DNA of 40,629 bases from Paenibacillaceae bacterium (GCA_004134985.1 REGQ01000041.1:1-40629); one strand, 5' to 3'. Numbered from the stretch's first letter, positions 7,874 through 16,563 are shown. Translations and numbers: made by a program. The notes: generated by a model from the sequence alone, not told the origin.

Positions 7874-7913
7874 TCTTCATAATGGAAACCTTAATTGTAT
7901 ACCGCTATGAAGA
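7874..7913. promoter_or_regulatory. Inverted repeat upstream of the peptide-binding protein gene
   Basis: TCTTCATA (7874-7881) and TATGAAGA (7906-7913) are perfect inverted copies with centres 32 bases apart, about three helical turns. No T run follows, so it is not a terminator. It lies 40 bases before the binding-protein start, in a gap of 126 bases that probably holds an internal promoter. It is a candidate operator, perhaps for the ROK regulator. Confidence 0.4.
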
Positions 7914-7953
7914 ATTCTAATATATACACTACTACCAAGGGGAGTGCGACAGA

Positions 7954-9576
7954 ATGAAATTTAAAGGAAAAGCATGGTCAATGCTGATGCTTCTTATGAT
8001 CGTGGCTGTTGTGGCAGCGGGCTGCGCATCAAGCAACGGCAACGGAGGAAAGACAACAGAAGGCGGAAAGAACGAAACAACTGAAGGCAGCGGAACGAAG
8101 CCTGCCGGCTCCAAAAACGGCAATAACGCGATTGTTGCGCTTAATGCGAACTTTATAACACTCGATCCCCACAATGCGGGTGATACAAATTCGATCTCCG
8201 GTGTTAGATCCATGTACGAGGGTCTGATGGGCTTTGATGAAAATATGAGCTTGAAGCCGGTATTGGCTGACAGCTACACAATTAGCGAAGATGGTCTTGT
8301 GTACACTATCAAACTGAAGCAAGGTGTGAAATTCCATGACGGCACCGATTTCAATTCAGAAGCCGTTCAAATAAATCTTGCTCGTATTCAGGATGAGAAC
8401 AACAACCTGAGAATGCGCAAAAGCTTTGCCAAAGTAGCACAGGTGGAAACGCCAGATGCGGATACAGTCGTCATTACACTGAGCGAGCCGTACAATGCCT
8501 TTTTGAACAAACTGGCAATGGGCCTGATGATTAGCCCGGCTGCTCTGGAGCAATATGGTGATAAAATCGGTCAAAATCCGGTAGGAACAGGTCCATTCAA
8601 ATTCAAGGAGTGGATTGAGGGCGACCGCCTTGTTGTAGAGAAAAATGCGGAGTACTGGGAAGCTGGCTTGCCTAAAGTGGACAGCCTGACATTCAAACCG
8701 GTGCCGGAAAACGGGTCGCGGATTGCGATGCTGAAAACTGGCGAAGCTGACTTTATCTATCCAATGCCAACCGAGCAAGTGGCCCAAGTGGAAAGCGACA
8801 GCAACGTTGTGATTGACAAAACCGACTCTACTATCGTTCGTTACATTACGCTGAACACAATGAAAAAGCCATATGATGATTTGAAAGTTCGTCAGGCGAT
8901 CAACTACGCCATCGACAAAGATGCGTTCATTAAAGTTGTCAAATCGGGTCTGGGTTCCGTACTCGATTCCAGCATGTCGTCCAAAACACAATACTATGCG
9001 AAGCAAGAAGGCTACCAGTACGATCTGGAAAAAGCAAAAGAATTGTTGAAAGAAGCAGGCTACCCGGACGGATTCGAAGCAGAGATCTGGGGAGAGAACG
9101 ACTCTGAGACGATGAAGGGCATGCAGTTCATCGCACAACAGCTGGCACTTGCCGGTATTAAGCTTGAAGTGAAATCGATGGAAGGCGCAACGCTTTCCGA
9201 CCAGATCAACTCAGCTAAATCACCAGAAGAAGCAAAAATTCAAATGTGGTTCGTAAGCTGGTCGCCATCTTCCGGTGATGCGGACGGCGCAACAAGAGGT
9301 TTGTTCAGCAGTGAGATGTTCCCGCCAGCTGGAGCGAACACCGCTTACTACAAAAATGACAATGTAGACCAATGGATTGCGGAAGCAAACCGATCGATCG
9401 ATGCGGAAAAAGCAAAATCGACTTATGCTGATATTCAACAAGCCATTTGGAATGACGCGCCATGGGCATTCCTGGCAGTAGATCAGGTCATTTCCGGAAA
9501 ACGCGCTTACCTGGAAGGCATCAAGGTTTATCCGGACGGTTCTGTTAATGTCCGTGAAGCCGAAGTAAAGCAATAA
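7954..9576 (+). CDS. Peptide ABC transporter substrate-binding lipoprotein (SBP family 5)
   Basis: A 540-residue precursor. The signal peptide ends in the lipobox V-A-A-G-C with C24 lipidated, followed by a Gly/Asn/Thr-rich linker to about residue 55. The family 5 signature is clear: 'LDPHNAGDTNSISGVRSMYEGLMGFDENM', 'YTIKLKQGVKFHDGTDFNSEAV', 'VGTGPFKFKEWIEGDRLVVEKNAEYW' and 'VRQAINYAIDKDAF'. It is anchored outside the membrane and delivers peptides, or other DppA/OppA/glutathione/nickel-type ligands, to the permeases encoded next. The ATG has GGGGAG nine bases upstream. The hairpin at 9622 follows it, as expected when the binding protein is made in excess over the membrane components. Exact ligand unknown. 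Confidence 0.93.
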   Translation: MKFKGKAWSMLMLLMIVAVVAAGCASSNGNGGKTTEGGKNETTEGSGTKPAGSKNGNNAIVALNANFITLDPHNAGDTNSISGVRSMYEGLMGFDENMSLKPVLADSYTISEDGLVYTIKLKQGVKFHDGTDFNSEAVQINLARIQDENNNLRMRKSFAKVAQVETPDADTVVITLSEPYNAFLNKLAMGLMISPAALEQYGDKIGQNPVGTGPFKFKEWIEGDRLVVEKNAEYWEAGLPKVDSLTFKPVPENGSRIAMLKTGEADFIYPMPTEQVAQVESDSNVVIDKTDSTIVRYITLNTMKKPYDDLKVRQAINYAIDKDAFIKVVKSGLGSVLDSSMSSKTQYYAKQEGYQYDLEKAKELLKEAGYPDGFEAEIWGENDSETMKGMQFIAQQLALAGIKLEVKSMEGATLSDQINSAKSPEEAKIQMWFVSWSPSSGDADGATRGLFSSEMFPPAGANTAYYKNDNVDQWIAEANRSIDAEKAKSTYADIQQAIWNDAPWAFLAVDQVISGKRAYLEGIKVYPDGSVNVREAEVKQ

Positions 9577-9621
9577 TTACAGTAAGACAGTAAATTCAAG
9601 GAAGCAATAATTAAGAAGGGA

Positions 9622-9665
9622 GCTGCTTCAGCGAGAGATTGATGAAGCAGCCTCTCTCTTTTTCT
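9622..9665 (+). terminator. Hairpin between binding protein and permease genes (partial terminator or RNA stabiliser)
   Basis: GCTGCTTCA (9622-9630) and TGAAGCAGC (9643-9651) pair over nine bases with a twelve-base loop, followed by the pyrimidine-rich CTCTCTCTTTTTCT. The tail contains a five-T run but is not a pure U tract, so partial read-through is likely. The permease ribosome binding site begins right after it. Confidence 0.6.
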
Positions 9666-9680
9666 AAGGAGGTTTCCGGC

Positions 9681-10607
9681 TTGGGTAGATACGCTCTGCA
9701 ACGGCTGCTGGGGGTTATACCGCTCCTGTTTGTCGTATCGGTGCTTGTATTCATGTTTATTCACCTTATTCCAGGCGATCCGGCCCGGCTTGTCGCTGGA
9801 AAGGACGCCACACTTGAAGAAATTAACGGCATTCGTGAGCAGCTTGGTCTCAATGATCCGCTGTGGAGGCAATACATCGATTATATGGGCAAGCTTTTCC
9901 AGGGTGATCTTGGCAATTCTATTCGTTCAGGGCTTCCGGTCAGCGAAATGCTGGCGAGCCGGTTTATGCCGACGATCTGGCTGACGATCTTCAGCATGGC
10001 ATGGGCAGTGGTCATGGGGGTATTTGTCGGAATGATATCGGCAGTCAAACGCAACAAATGGCCTGATCATATCGGGATGATTACTGCCATATCCGGGATT
10101 TCGATACCTGGCTTCTGGCTCGGTCTTGTACTTATTCAAATTTTTTCTGTTCAGCTCGGCTGGTTTCCTACCGGCGGGGTCGATTCGTGGTCCAGTTATG
10201 TGCTGCCGTCGCTGACGCTTGGCGCCGGTATAATGTCGATGCTGGCCCGCTTCTCCCGAACGTCCATGCTGGAATCGATGCGTGAGGATTATATTCGTAC
10301 CGCCCGGGCCAAAGGGCTTCGTGAATTTCTCGTTGTCGGCAGACATGCGCTGCGCAACTCACTCATTCAGGTGGTTACGGTAGCAGGCTTGCAATTTGGA
10401 TTTCTGCTTGGCGGTTCTGTTATGGTCGAAACGGTGTTCAGCATCCCGGGCTTGGGAAGGCTGCTGGTCGATTCCATCGCTTTCCGCGACTATACCGTTA
10501 TTCAAGCGGAATTGCTGCTGTTTGCTACCCAGTTTATCCTGATTAATCTGGTCGTCGATCTGTTGTACGGCGTACTAAATCCGAAGATCAGATTCGATTC
10601 GAACTAG
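9681..10607 (+). CDS. dppB: Peptide ABC transporter permease, DppB/OppB family
   Basis: A 308-residue inner-membrane protein with six expected membrane segments. It starts '[23 protein letters not shown]' and contains 'LIPGDPARL', the DppB signature. The cytoplasmic coupling loop is '[25 protein letters not shown]', followed by '[19 protein letters not shown]'. The start chosen is TTG at 9681, because AAGGAGG ends eight bases before it and the length then matches the family. An ATG at 9639 lies inside the upstream hairpin and would add 14 unlikely residues. It pairs with the DppC-like protein to form the channel. Confidence 0.93.
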   Translation: MGRYALQRLLGVIPLLFVVSVLVFMFIHLIPGDPARLVAGKDATLEEINGIREQLGLNDPLWRQYIDYMGKLFQGDLGNSIRSGLPVSEMLASRFMPTIWLTIFSMAWAVVMGVFVGMISAVKRNKWPDHIGMITAISGISIPGFWLGLVLIQIFSVQLGWFPTGGVDSWSSYVLPSLTLGAGIMSMLARFSRTSMLESMREDYIRTARAKGLREFLVVGRHALRNSLIQVVTVAGLQFGFLLGGSVMVETVFSIPGLGRLLVDSIAFRDYTVIQAELLLFATQFILINLVVDLLYGVLNPKIRFDSN

Positions 10608-10624
10608 AGGAAGGAGAATCACCG

Positions 10625-11539
10625 ATGAGTCAACAATCGACAGCTGCGGCCAATCACTCATCCGGAGGCTCCGGACAGGCCGCCGCTCCAGCGAAGAAAA
10701 AGAGCGCAGCCGCGGAATTCATTCGTAAATTCAGCAGGCAAAAGCTTTCGCTTATTGCTGGAATTTTTATTATTTTTCTTATCTTGGTCGCCATTTTCGG
10801 TCCGTATTTGACGCCTTACGACCCGAGTGCGCCGGACTATGATGCGCTGCTTGCCGGACCGTCCGCCAAGCATTGGGCTGGCACCGATGAATATGGACGT
10901 GATATTCTGAGTCGTCTGATCGAAGGCACGCGTCTCTCGCTCGCGGTAAGCTTGAGCGCTGTGTTTATAGCCGCATTTTTCGGCACGATTCTAGGCTTGC
11001 TCAGCGGTTTTTATGGCAAATGGCTGGATCGTCTTATTATGCGGAGTAGTGACGTGATGTTTTCGTTTCCTGATATTTTGCTTGCTATCGGCATTGTGGC
11101 GATTCTGGGACCAGGGTTGACGAACGTTGTCATCGCCGTCGCCGTATTCGGTATTCCCTCGTTTGCCCGCATGATCCGCAGTGTAACGCTCTCGGCGAAG
11201 GAGACACTGTTCGTCGAAGCAGCCCGTTCCATGGGTGCGAAGAATGGAAGAATTATTTGGCGTCACATTTTCCCTGAGACGCTTCCTAGTGTTATTGTTA
11301 ATGTAACGATGAAGATCGGCGGAGCCATCCTGGCTGCATCGTCGCTTAGCTTTCTTGGTATGGGCGCAAAGCCGACCGAGCCCGATTGGGGCGCCATGCT
11401 CAGCATGGGCCGGGACTATTTGAGCATTGCTCCGCATGTCGTTTATTTTCCGGGCTTGATCATATTTCTTACGGTACTTGCTTTTAATCTGGTCGGAGAC
11501 GGACTGCAGGACGCTCTTGACCCCAAAATGAAAAACTAA
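10625..11539 (+). CDS. dppC: Peptide ABC transporter permease, DppC/OppC family
   Basis: A 304-residue membrane protein. The first 40 residues are a Ser/Ala/Gly-rich cytoplasmic tail ending 'FIRKFSRQKLSL', typical of OppC/DppC, and six membrane segments follow. Hallmarks are 'YDPSAPDYDALLAGPSAKHWAGTDEYGRDILSRLI' and the coupling loop 'VEAARSMGAKNGRIIWRHIFPE', then 'ASSLSFLGMGAKPTEPDWGAML'. It follows dppB by 17 bases with a GAAGGAG ribosome binding site and is the second half of the channel. Confidence 0.94.
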   Translation: MSQQSTAAANHSSGGSGQAAAPAKKKSAAAEFIRKFSRQKLSLIAGIFIIFLILVAIFGPYLTPYDPSAPDYDALLAGPSAKHWAGTDEYGRDILSRLIEGTRLSLAVSLSAVFIAAFFGTILGLLSGFYGKWLDRLIMRSSDVMFSFPDILLAIGIVAILGPGLTNVVIAVAVFGIPSFARMIRSVTLSAKETLFVEAARSMGAKNGRIIWRHIFPETLPSVIVNVTMKIGGAILAASSLSFLGMGAKPTEPDWGAMLSMGRDYLSIAPHVVYFPGLIIFLTVLAFNLVGDGLQDALDPKMKN

Positions 11540-11554
11540 GGGGGACAGGCCGCG

Positions 11555-12556
11555 ATGAATAAATTGCTGGAAGTAGAAGGGTTGAAAACGGAGTTCAGGC
11601 GCGATGGCGGCAGTGTAATGGCCGTCGCAGGCTTGGATTTTCACATAAACAGCGGGGAAGTGCTCGGTCTGGTCGGCGAGTCCGGCTGCGGCAAAAGTGT
11701 CACCTCCCTTTCCATTATGAGACTTTTGAAAGGTACACCCGGCAGAAATGCCGGAGGCAGTGTGAAGTTTGAAGGCAAGGATTTGCTCAAACTCTCCGAT
11801 AAGGACATGCGGAGCGTACGGGGCAAGGAATTGGCGATGATTTTCCAGGAGCCGATGACCTCGCTTAATCCCGTGCTGCGCATCGGCAAGCAGCTGGAGG
11901 AGCCGATCCGGCTCCATATGGGCTTCAACAAGGCGAAAGCTCGCGAGCATGCAATTCATATGCTGAAGCTGGTCGGTATTCCGCGGGCGGAAGGGGTTAT
12001 GAATGATTATCCCCACCAGTTGTCCGGCGGAATGAGACAGCGGGTGATGATTGCGATGGCGATGTCCTGTCATCCGAAGCTGCTGATCGCCGACGAGCCG
12101 ACGACGGCGCTTGACGTAACGATTCAAGCGCAAATTCTTGATTTGATGAAGCGGCTGAAGGATGAACGTAGCATGGGCATGCTGCTGATCACCCACGACC
12201 TGGGCGTCGTGGCGGAAATGTGCGACCGCGTCGTTGTCATGTATGCAGGCAGAGTTGTCGAAGAGGCGTCTGTGCAGGAACTGTTCGAAAACCCGCAGCA
12301 TCCCTATACGCAGGGTTTGATCCGTTCGGTTCCAAAGCTGCGTCAGAAGGTGCGACGGCTCGAATCGATCCCCGGCAATGTGCCGGATCTTTCGCGTATG
12401 CCGGAGGGCTGTAAATTTGCGCCTCGTTGTCCACATGTGATGCCGCAATGTTTGACGACTGAGCCGCAGCTGCTGGCTGCAGCTGGCGATGCTGGACGCA
12501 AGAGCCGCTGCTGGCTGACACAGGAGACGGATCAGAAAGGGGGAACCAGCGCATGA
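11555..12556 (+). CDS. dppD: Peptide ABC transporter ATPase, DppD/OppD family
   Basis: A 333-residue ATPase. Walker A is G41-E-S-G-C-G-K-S48, the ABC signature L156-S-G-G-M160, and Walker B ends in D180-E181. The C-terminal oligopeptide-transporter domain contains the cysteine set 'GCKFAPRCPHVMPQCLT' and a later 'SRCW'; in some homologues these cysteines hold an iron-sulphur cluster. The last four bases overlap the start of the partner ATPase (ATGA), so the two are coupled. Together they drive import through the DppB/DppC channel. Confidence 0.95.
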   Translation: MNKLLEVEGLKTEFRRDGGSVMAVAGLDFHINSGEVLGLVGESGCGKSVTSLSIMRLLKGTPGRNAGGSVKFEGKDLLKLSDKDMRSVRGKELAMIFQEPMTSLNPVLRIGKQLEEPIRLHMGFNKAKAREHAIHMLKLVGIPRAEGVMNDYPHQLSGGMRQRVMIAMAMSCHPKLLIADEPTTALDVTIQAQILDLMKRLKDERSMGMLLITHDLGVVAEMCDRVVVMYAGRVVEEASVQELFENPQHPYTQGLIRSVPKLRQKVRRLESIPGNVPDLSRMPEGCKFAPRCPHVMPQCLTTEPQLLAAAGDAGRKSRCWLTQETDQKGGTSA

Positions 12557-13545
12557 GTACGCCATTAATTGAAGTGAAGGGGCTGCAGAAATCATTTCTT
12601 GTCAACAAGGGATGGTTTGGCAATCATAAATATTTGCGTGCCGTGGACGGTATCTCATTTGCAATCGGCAAAGGCGAGACGTTCAGCCTTGTCGGCGAAA
12701 GCGGCTGCGGCAAGTCGACGACAGGCCGCCTGATTACGCGACTGCTGAAGCCGAATGAAGGTGAAGTGTGGTTCAACGGACAAAATATTACGGAACTCAG
12801 CGACAATCAGATGCGGCCGATCCGCAAGGAGATGCAGATGGTGTTCCAGGACCCCTATGCTTCTCTGAATCCAAGAATGAAAGTGAAGGACCTGGTCGCA
12901 GAACCGCTGCTTATTCATACGAAGCTTAGCCAAGGGGAGCGGGACAAACTCGCATCAGAGCTGCTTGAGGTCGTCGGTCTGAACAGCTTTCATGCAGAAC
13001 GCTACGCGCATGAATTCAGTGGCGGCCAGCGCCAGCGGATCGGGATTGCGCGCGCATTGTCTGTCAGACCGAGCTTGATTGTCGCGGATGAGCCGGTGTC
13101 AGCGCTGGATGTATCCATCCAATCGCAAGTGCTTAATCTGCTGCAGGATTTGCAGGAGCAGTACGGGCTGACCTATCTGTTCATCTCGCATGATCTAAGT
13201 GTTGTTGAGCATATTAGCGATCGCATAGGCGTCATGTATTTGGGCGCGTTGGTGGAGACGGCGAACAAGGATGATTTGTATGAGCGTCCGCTCCATCCGT
13301 ATACGAAGGCGCTGCTGTCATCTGTTCCGGTTCCTGATCCGAGTTCGACCCGTGAACGGATTATTTTGAAGGGCGATCTTCCGAGTCCGGTTGATCCGCC
13401 TTCCGGCTGCCGTTTCCATACGCGTTGCCCTTCCTGCATGGAAGTCTGCAAGACGCAAGCTCCGGCGTTCCTTGAAGTAGAGCCGGGAAGGCAAGTGGCC
13501 TGCCATCTCTATGACGAGGAAATCATGTCGCGCAGCGGACAATAA
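12553..13545 (+). CDS. dppF: Peptide ABC transporter ATPase, DppF/OppF family
   Basis: A 330-residue ATPase. Walker A is G48-E-S-G-C-G-K-S-T56, the signature is F155-S-G-G-Q159, and Walker B ends in D179-E180 ('LIVADEPVSALDVS'). The C-terminal cysteine set 'GCRFHTRCPSCMEVC' resembles that of DppD. GAAAGGGGG upstream lies inside dppD. It completes a five-gene importer. The aminopeptidase gene follows 47 bases later without a terminator, so transcription probably continues. Confidence 0.95.
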   Translation: MSTPLIEVKGLQKSFLVNKGWFGNHKYLRAVDGISFAIGKGETFSLVGESGCGKSTTGRLITRLLKPNEGEVWFNGQNITELSDNQMRPIRKEMQMVFQDPYASLNPRMKVKDLVAEPLLIHTKLSQGERDKLASELLEVVGLNSFHAERYAHEFSGGQRQRIGIARALSVRPSLIVADEPVSALDVSIQSQVLNLLQDLQEQYGLTYLFISHDLSVVEHISDRIGVMYLGALVETANKDDLYERPLHPYTKALLSSVPVPDPSSTRERIILKGDLPSPVDPPSGCRFHTRCPSCMEVCKTQAPAFLEVEPGRQVACHLYDEEIMSRSGQ

Positions 13546-13592
13546 TGACCCGCTGCCAGAGTGGCTGAACTTCAGATAAGGATGGGATAACG

Positions 13593-15053
13593 ATGAACAT
13601 TTCAATAGGAGCTGCTTCTGGTCCGGCAGTTCGGATCGGTCTGATTCATATCGGGCAGCCATTTCTCTACCCGCTGCCGGATCACCGCCGTGCGGCGGGG
13701 GCAGTATCCTGGTATTATGGCCGCACAGCGCAGGAGAGCGATGTGCTGGCTATCGGCATGGGTGAGCCCGATGGGGCGAAATTGGAGCAAGCACGCCGTG
13801 CAGGCGGCTGTGCGGCAAGAGCGCTGATCAGCGAAGATCGCCCGGTTGGCGAACTGCCTGTCAGTGAGCTGCTGGCCGCGGCTGGCGGCGACCGGGCCAT
13901 AGCGCTGAAGTGGGTGCAAGCCTGGACGGAAGGCTGGTTGCTCGGCCTGTACCGTTATGACAACTATCGAGGTGTGACGAAATCCAGTCGGACGGTTGAG
14001 CTGTGTCTTGTTTCTGATGAGTCAGCGCAATTGTCAGCCGATGTACTTGAGACTGCGGTCTCGGCGGGACGGGTTCGGGCCAATGCGACGATGCTTGCGC
14101 GCGATCTGGTGAATGAGACGCCGCATGGCCTTCATCCGGAATCTTTCGTGGAGATCGTGCGGCAGCATTTCGCAGACCTGCCGGTCAAGGTGAAGGTGTA
14201 TGAGGGAAAAGAGCTGGAAGAGCGGCAGATGAACGGTCTGCTCGCTGTGGGCGCTGGCAGTGTATATAAGCCTGCGCTCATTGAGATGACTTATGAAGGC
14301 GCTGAAGGCGAGCCATTGCTTGCGCTTGTCGGCAAAGGCGTCACCTTCGATATGGGCGGCCTGAACGTCAAGACGGGTCGGGACATCAGCGACGCGCGAA
14401 TGGACATGGGCGGCGCTGCCGCGGTCGTCGGCGCGATGGATATATTGGCGCGGACGGAAGCTGGCGTCAACGTCACTGCTCTGATCGCGGTCGTTGACAA
14501 CTTGCCGGGCATGCAGGCGATGCTGCCTTCCTCCGTCGTCCGCTATCCGAACGGCCTAACCGTGCAGGTGGCGAATACCGATGGAGAAGGGCGGCTGATC
14601 ATTGCCGATGCGCTGCTCCATGCCGCCAACCTTGGGGCGGTCAAGGTGATCGATATCGCTACGCTAACCGGCAATGTCGGTGCTGCGCTTGGTCTTGGCA
14701 TCGCCGGTATATGGGGCGATGAGGAGATGACGCGCAGCCTTGTTGCCATTGGCGAGACGAACGGGGAACGGCTGTGGCCGATGCCATTGATGGATGAGTA
14801 TGAGTCGGAGCTGCGCAGCAATTATGCCGATCTGCGCAATATCGGCACCGGCGATCTTGCCGGCGCAATTACGGCAGCGCTGTTTATTCGCCGGTTTGTC
14901 GCGCCTTCGATGAGCTGGGTGCACATCGATATGGCAGGCACCGTGCAGTACAAGTCCGATGCCGGCTACTCGGAAGCGGGTGCGACCGGTTATGGCGCAC
15001 GTCTGCTGGCCGATTATGCTGAGCAATGCATAAATAGAGTTGAAATTAGGTGA
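13593..15053 (+). CDS. M17-family leucyl aminopeptidase
   Basis: A 486-residue cytosolic di-metal aminopeptidase that removes N-terminal residues from peptides. The N-terminal half is divergent. The catalytic domain is complete: K248 and D253 in 'VGKGVTFDMGG', K260, D271 in 'RMDMGGAAAV', and N328-T-D330-G-E332-G-R334-L, where the usual NTDAEGRL has Gly for Ala. Against E. coli PepA these correspond to ligands K270, D275, D293, D352, E354 and catalytic K282, R356. The ATG at 13593 has AAGGA ten bases upstream. Placement directly after a peptide importer suggests it degrades the imported peptides. The ROK kinase starts six bases after the stop. Confidence 0.92.
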   Translation: MNISIGAASGPAVRIGLIHIGQPFLYPLPDHRRAAGAVSWYYGRTAQESDVLAIGMGEPDGAKLEQARRAGGCAARALISEDRPVGELPVSELLAAAGGDRAIALKWVQAWTEGWLLGLYRYDNYRGVTKSSRTVELCLVSDESAQLSADVLETAVSAGRVRANATMLARDLVNETPHGLHPESFVEIVRQHFADLPVKVKVYEGKELEERQMNGLLAVGAGSVYKPALIEMTYEGAEGEPLLALVGKGVTFDMGGLNVKTGRDISDARMDMGGAAAVVGAMDILARTEAGVNVTALIAVVDNLPGMQAMLPSSVVRYPNGLTVQVANTDGEGRLIIADALLHAANLGAVKVIDIATLTGNVGAALGLGIAGIWGDEEMTRSLVAIGETNGERLWPMPLMDEYESELRSNYADLRNIGTGDLAGAITAALFIRRFVAPSMSWVHIDMAGTVQYKSDAGYSEAGATGYGARLLADYAEQCINRVEIR

Positions 15054-15059
15054 GCAGCA

Positions 15060-16010
15060 TTGAGCAGCGATAACTATGTAGTAGGGGTAGATTTAGGCGG
15101 CACGAAAATTGCAGCCGCCTTGTTTGACAGCGCGGGAGCGGTGGTGAACCGTGAGCGGATGGATACAGGACACGCCGGAACGGCGCGTGAGCTTGTCTTG
15201 AATATGGTGAAGATGATCGGCAAAGTATCCGCCGGGACAACGCTGCGCGGTGTGGGACTGGCCTCGCCCGGGGCGGTTGACAGCCGGGAAGGAATCGCGC
15301 TGAACGGCACCAACCTTCCGCAATGGAACAATGTTCCGTTGAAGCGTTGGATGGAGGAGGATTTGGGTGTACAAGTACAGGTCGTTAATGACGCCAATGC
15401 AGCAGCTTGGGGCGAATATGTCCGGGGGGCGGGCAGGGGCTCGCGCAATATGGTATATGTGACGCTCAGCACTGGCATCGGTGCAGGCGTCGTCCTGGAC
15501 GGGGAACTGCTCCTTGGCAGCCACTGCTTCGCTGGGGAGCTTGGTCATACGATCATTCACCCGGAAGGCGAGCTGTGCAATTGCGGCAATCGCGGCTGCT
15601 GGGAAACCTTCTCCTCCGGCACGGCCATTCGCAATGAAGCGGTGCGGCGTCTAGCGGAGCAGGGCGTCAATTCCGCTATTGCCAGTATTGCGGCTGCCTC
15701 CGGGGAAGCGATCTCCTCGCGGCATGTATTCGAAGCAGCTGGCGCAGGGGATGAACTGGCCGTGCAAATCATTGACCGGATGATTCGCTATACGGCAATC
15801 GGTCTGGCGAACGTTGTTCATACGTTTAATCCTGATCGGATCGTCATTGGCGGCGGTGTGAGCAAAGCTGGAGAGTTGCTGTTCCCGAAACTGCGTGAGG
15901 AGACGGAAAGGTTCGTGATGGCGCCGTATCGTGGCACCTTTCATATCATCCCTGCGGCTTTGAACGATGATGTCGGCTTGATAGGCGCAGCTTCGCTATT
16001 TAATCAATAA
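15060..16010 (+). CDS. ROK-family sugar kinase (glucokinase-like)
   Basis: A 316-residue kinase without a DNA-binding domain. The phosphate motif D11-L-G-G-T15, the catalytic D111 in 'VNDANAAAWGEY' and the zinc site H163, C173-N-C175-G-N-R-G-C180 are all intact, followed by the C-terminal 'RIVIGGGVSKAGELL'. The family phosphorylates glucose, N-acetylmannosamine, N-acetylglucosamine or fructose; the sequence alone does not say which. The start is TTG at 15060, five bases after a GGTGAG site and six bases after the aminopeptidase stop. As the last gene of a peptide-import locus it is unexpected and suggests that the substrate carries a sugar, or that sugar supply and peptide use are linked. A strong terminator follows. 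Confidence 0.9.
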   Translation: MSSDNYVVGVDLGGTKIAAALFDSAGAVVNRERMDTGHAGTARELVLNMVKMIGKVSAGTTLRGVGLASPGAVDSREGIALNGTNLPQWNNVPLKRWMEEDLGVQVQVVNDANAAAWGEYVRGAGRGSRNMVYVTLSTGIGAGVVLDGELLLGSHCFAGELGHTIIHPEGELCNCGNRGCWETFSSGTAIRNEAVRRLAEQGVNSAIASIAAASGEAISSRHVFEAAGAGDELAVQIIDRMIRYTAIGLANVVHTFNPDRIVIGGGVSKAGELLFPKLREETERFVMAPYRGTFHIIPAALNDDVGLIGAASLFNQ

Positions 16011-16036
16011 ATGGAACCGCAATCGTATTGTGAGCA

Positions 16037-16078
16037 GGTTCGTAAATTGCACTTGGGGCAGTTTGCGAGCCTTTTTTT
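16037..16078 (+). terminator. Intrinsic terminator of the peptide-utilisation operon
   Basis: Bases 16037-16050 pair with 16058-16071 in a 14-pair stem including three G-U pairs, around a seven-base loop, followed by seven T residues (16072-16078). It lies 26 bases after the ROK kinase stop. Confidence 0.88.
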
Positions 16079-16120
16079 GCTGCAGGCATATCCAAATTTA
16101 CAGGAGCAGTCCTTGGAACA

Positions 16121-16151
16121 GGAAAACACCGTTCCAGAATAAGAACGGTGT
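16121..16151 (-). terminator. Terminator of the small Sm-like gene (minus strand)
   Basis: ACACCGTTC (16126-16134) and GAACGGTGT (16143-16151) form a perfect nine-pair stem with an eight-base loop. Read on the minus strand the stem is followed by TTTTCC, so it probably ends transcripts of the gene at 16246-16563, about 95 bases after its stop. Confidence 0.65.
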
Positions 16152-16245
16152 CTTGAATAGCGCTGCTTATTGCCTGCGCGCATGCGGCGCATCATGCGAT
16201 GCCAGTGTACCGCTTGGTCAGCGATTATGATGATTTCGGTGCATC

Positions 16246-16563
16246 TTATAATAATGTGATGACCAGCAATTCAAACAATACGAGCGGCAAAATGACATTG
16301 TTGTAATAGTAATTTTGCGGGATGAAGGGGTTAAACGCACGGGTTTCCGCACCGGGCCGTGCGGTTACCAAATACATACAGCCATGCCTTACCTCGGACA
16401 CATAGCCCTCATAGGTATTTCCATCAATGGTTTGAACCCGAATCGGGCGGTTGGAGCATTGCTGCAGAGCGGCGTTGATTTTATCCCGGTGTGTCTTGAC
16501 GTGCTCCACCCTATCTTTATGACAATGATACACTACCTGTGCATCTTGAGCAGGTTGGGTCAT
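16246..16563 (-). CDS. Small hypothetical protein with an Sm-like core
   Basis: A 105-residue protein. A charged N-terminal helix with 'YHCHKDRVEHVKTHRDK' is followed by a short beta segment, 'PIRVQTIDGNTYEGYVSEVRHGCMYLVTA', that looks like the first strands of an Sm/LSm barrel. The C-terminus is Asn/Tyr-rich and then hydrophobic ('NYYYNNVILPLVLFELLVITLL'), which could be a membrane segment. GGAGGG lies seven bases before the ATG, and a terminator follows, so it is probably a real single gene. I do not recognise a named family; the Sm-like reading is a visual impression only. Confidence 0.65.
   Translation of the reverse strand: MTQPAQDAQVVYHCHKDRVEHVKTHRDKINAALQQCSNRPIRVQTIDGNTYEGYVSEVRHGCMYLVTARPGAETRAFNPFIPQNYYYNNVILPLVLFELLVITLL

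Noticed and set aside
10991-12595. A 534-codon open frame on the minus strand opposite dppC and dppD
   Set aside because: Both plus-strand genes are certain by motif. The minus frame is rich in His/Arg/Gln, has no known domain and is a shadow of codon usage.
5587-16010. Interpretation of the peptide locus as a fructose-asparagine (Fra) operon
   Set aside because: A kinase, asparaginase, regulator and transporter are present, but there is no FraB-like deglycase and the transporter and asparaginase are of other families.
16011-16142. A 43-codon frame whose ATG abuts the ROK kinase stop
   Set aside because: No ribosome binding site of its own, and it runs through the strong terminator hairpin at 16037-16078, so it would rarely be transcribed in full.
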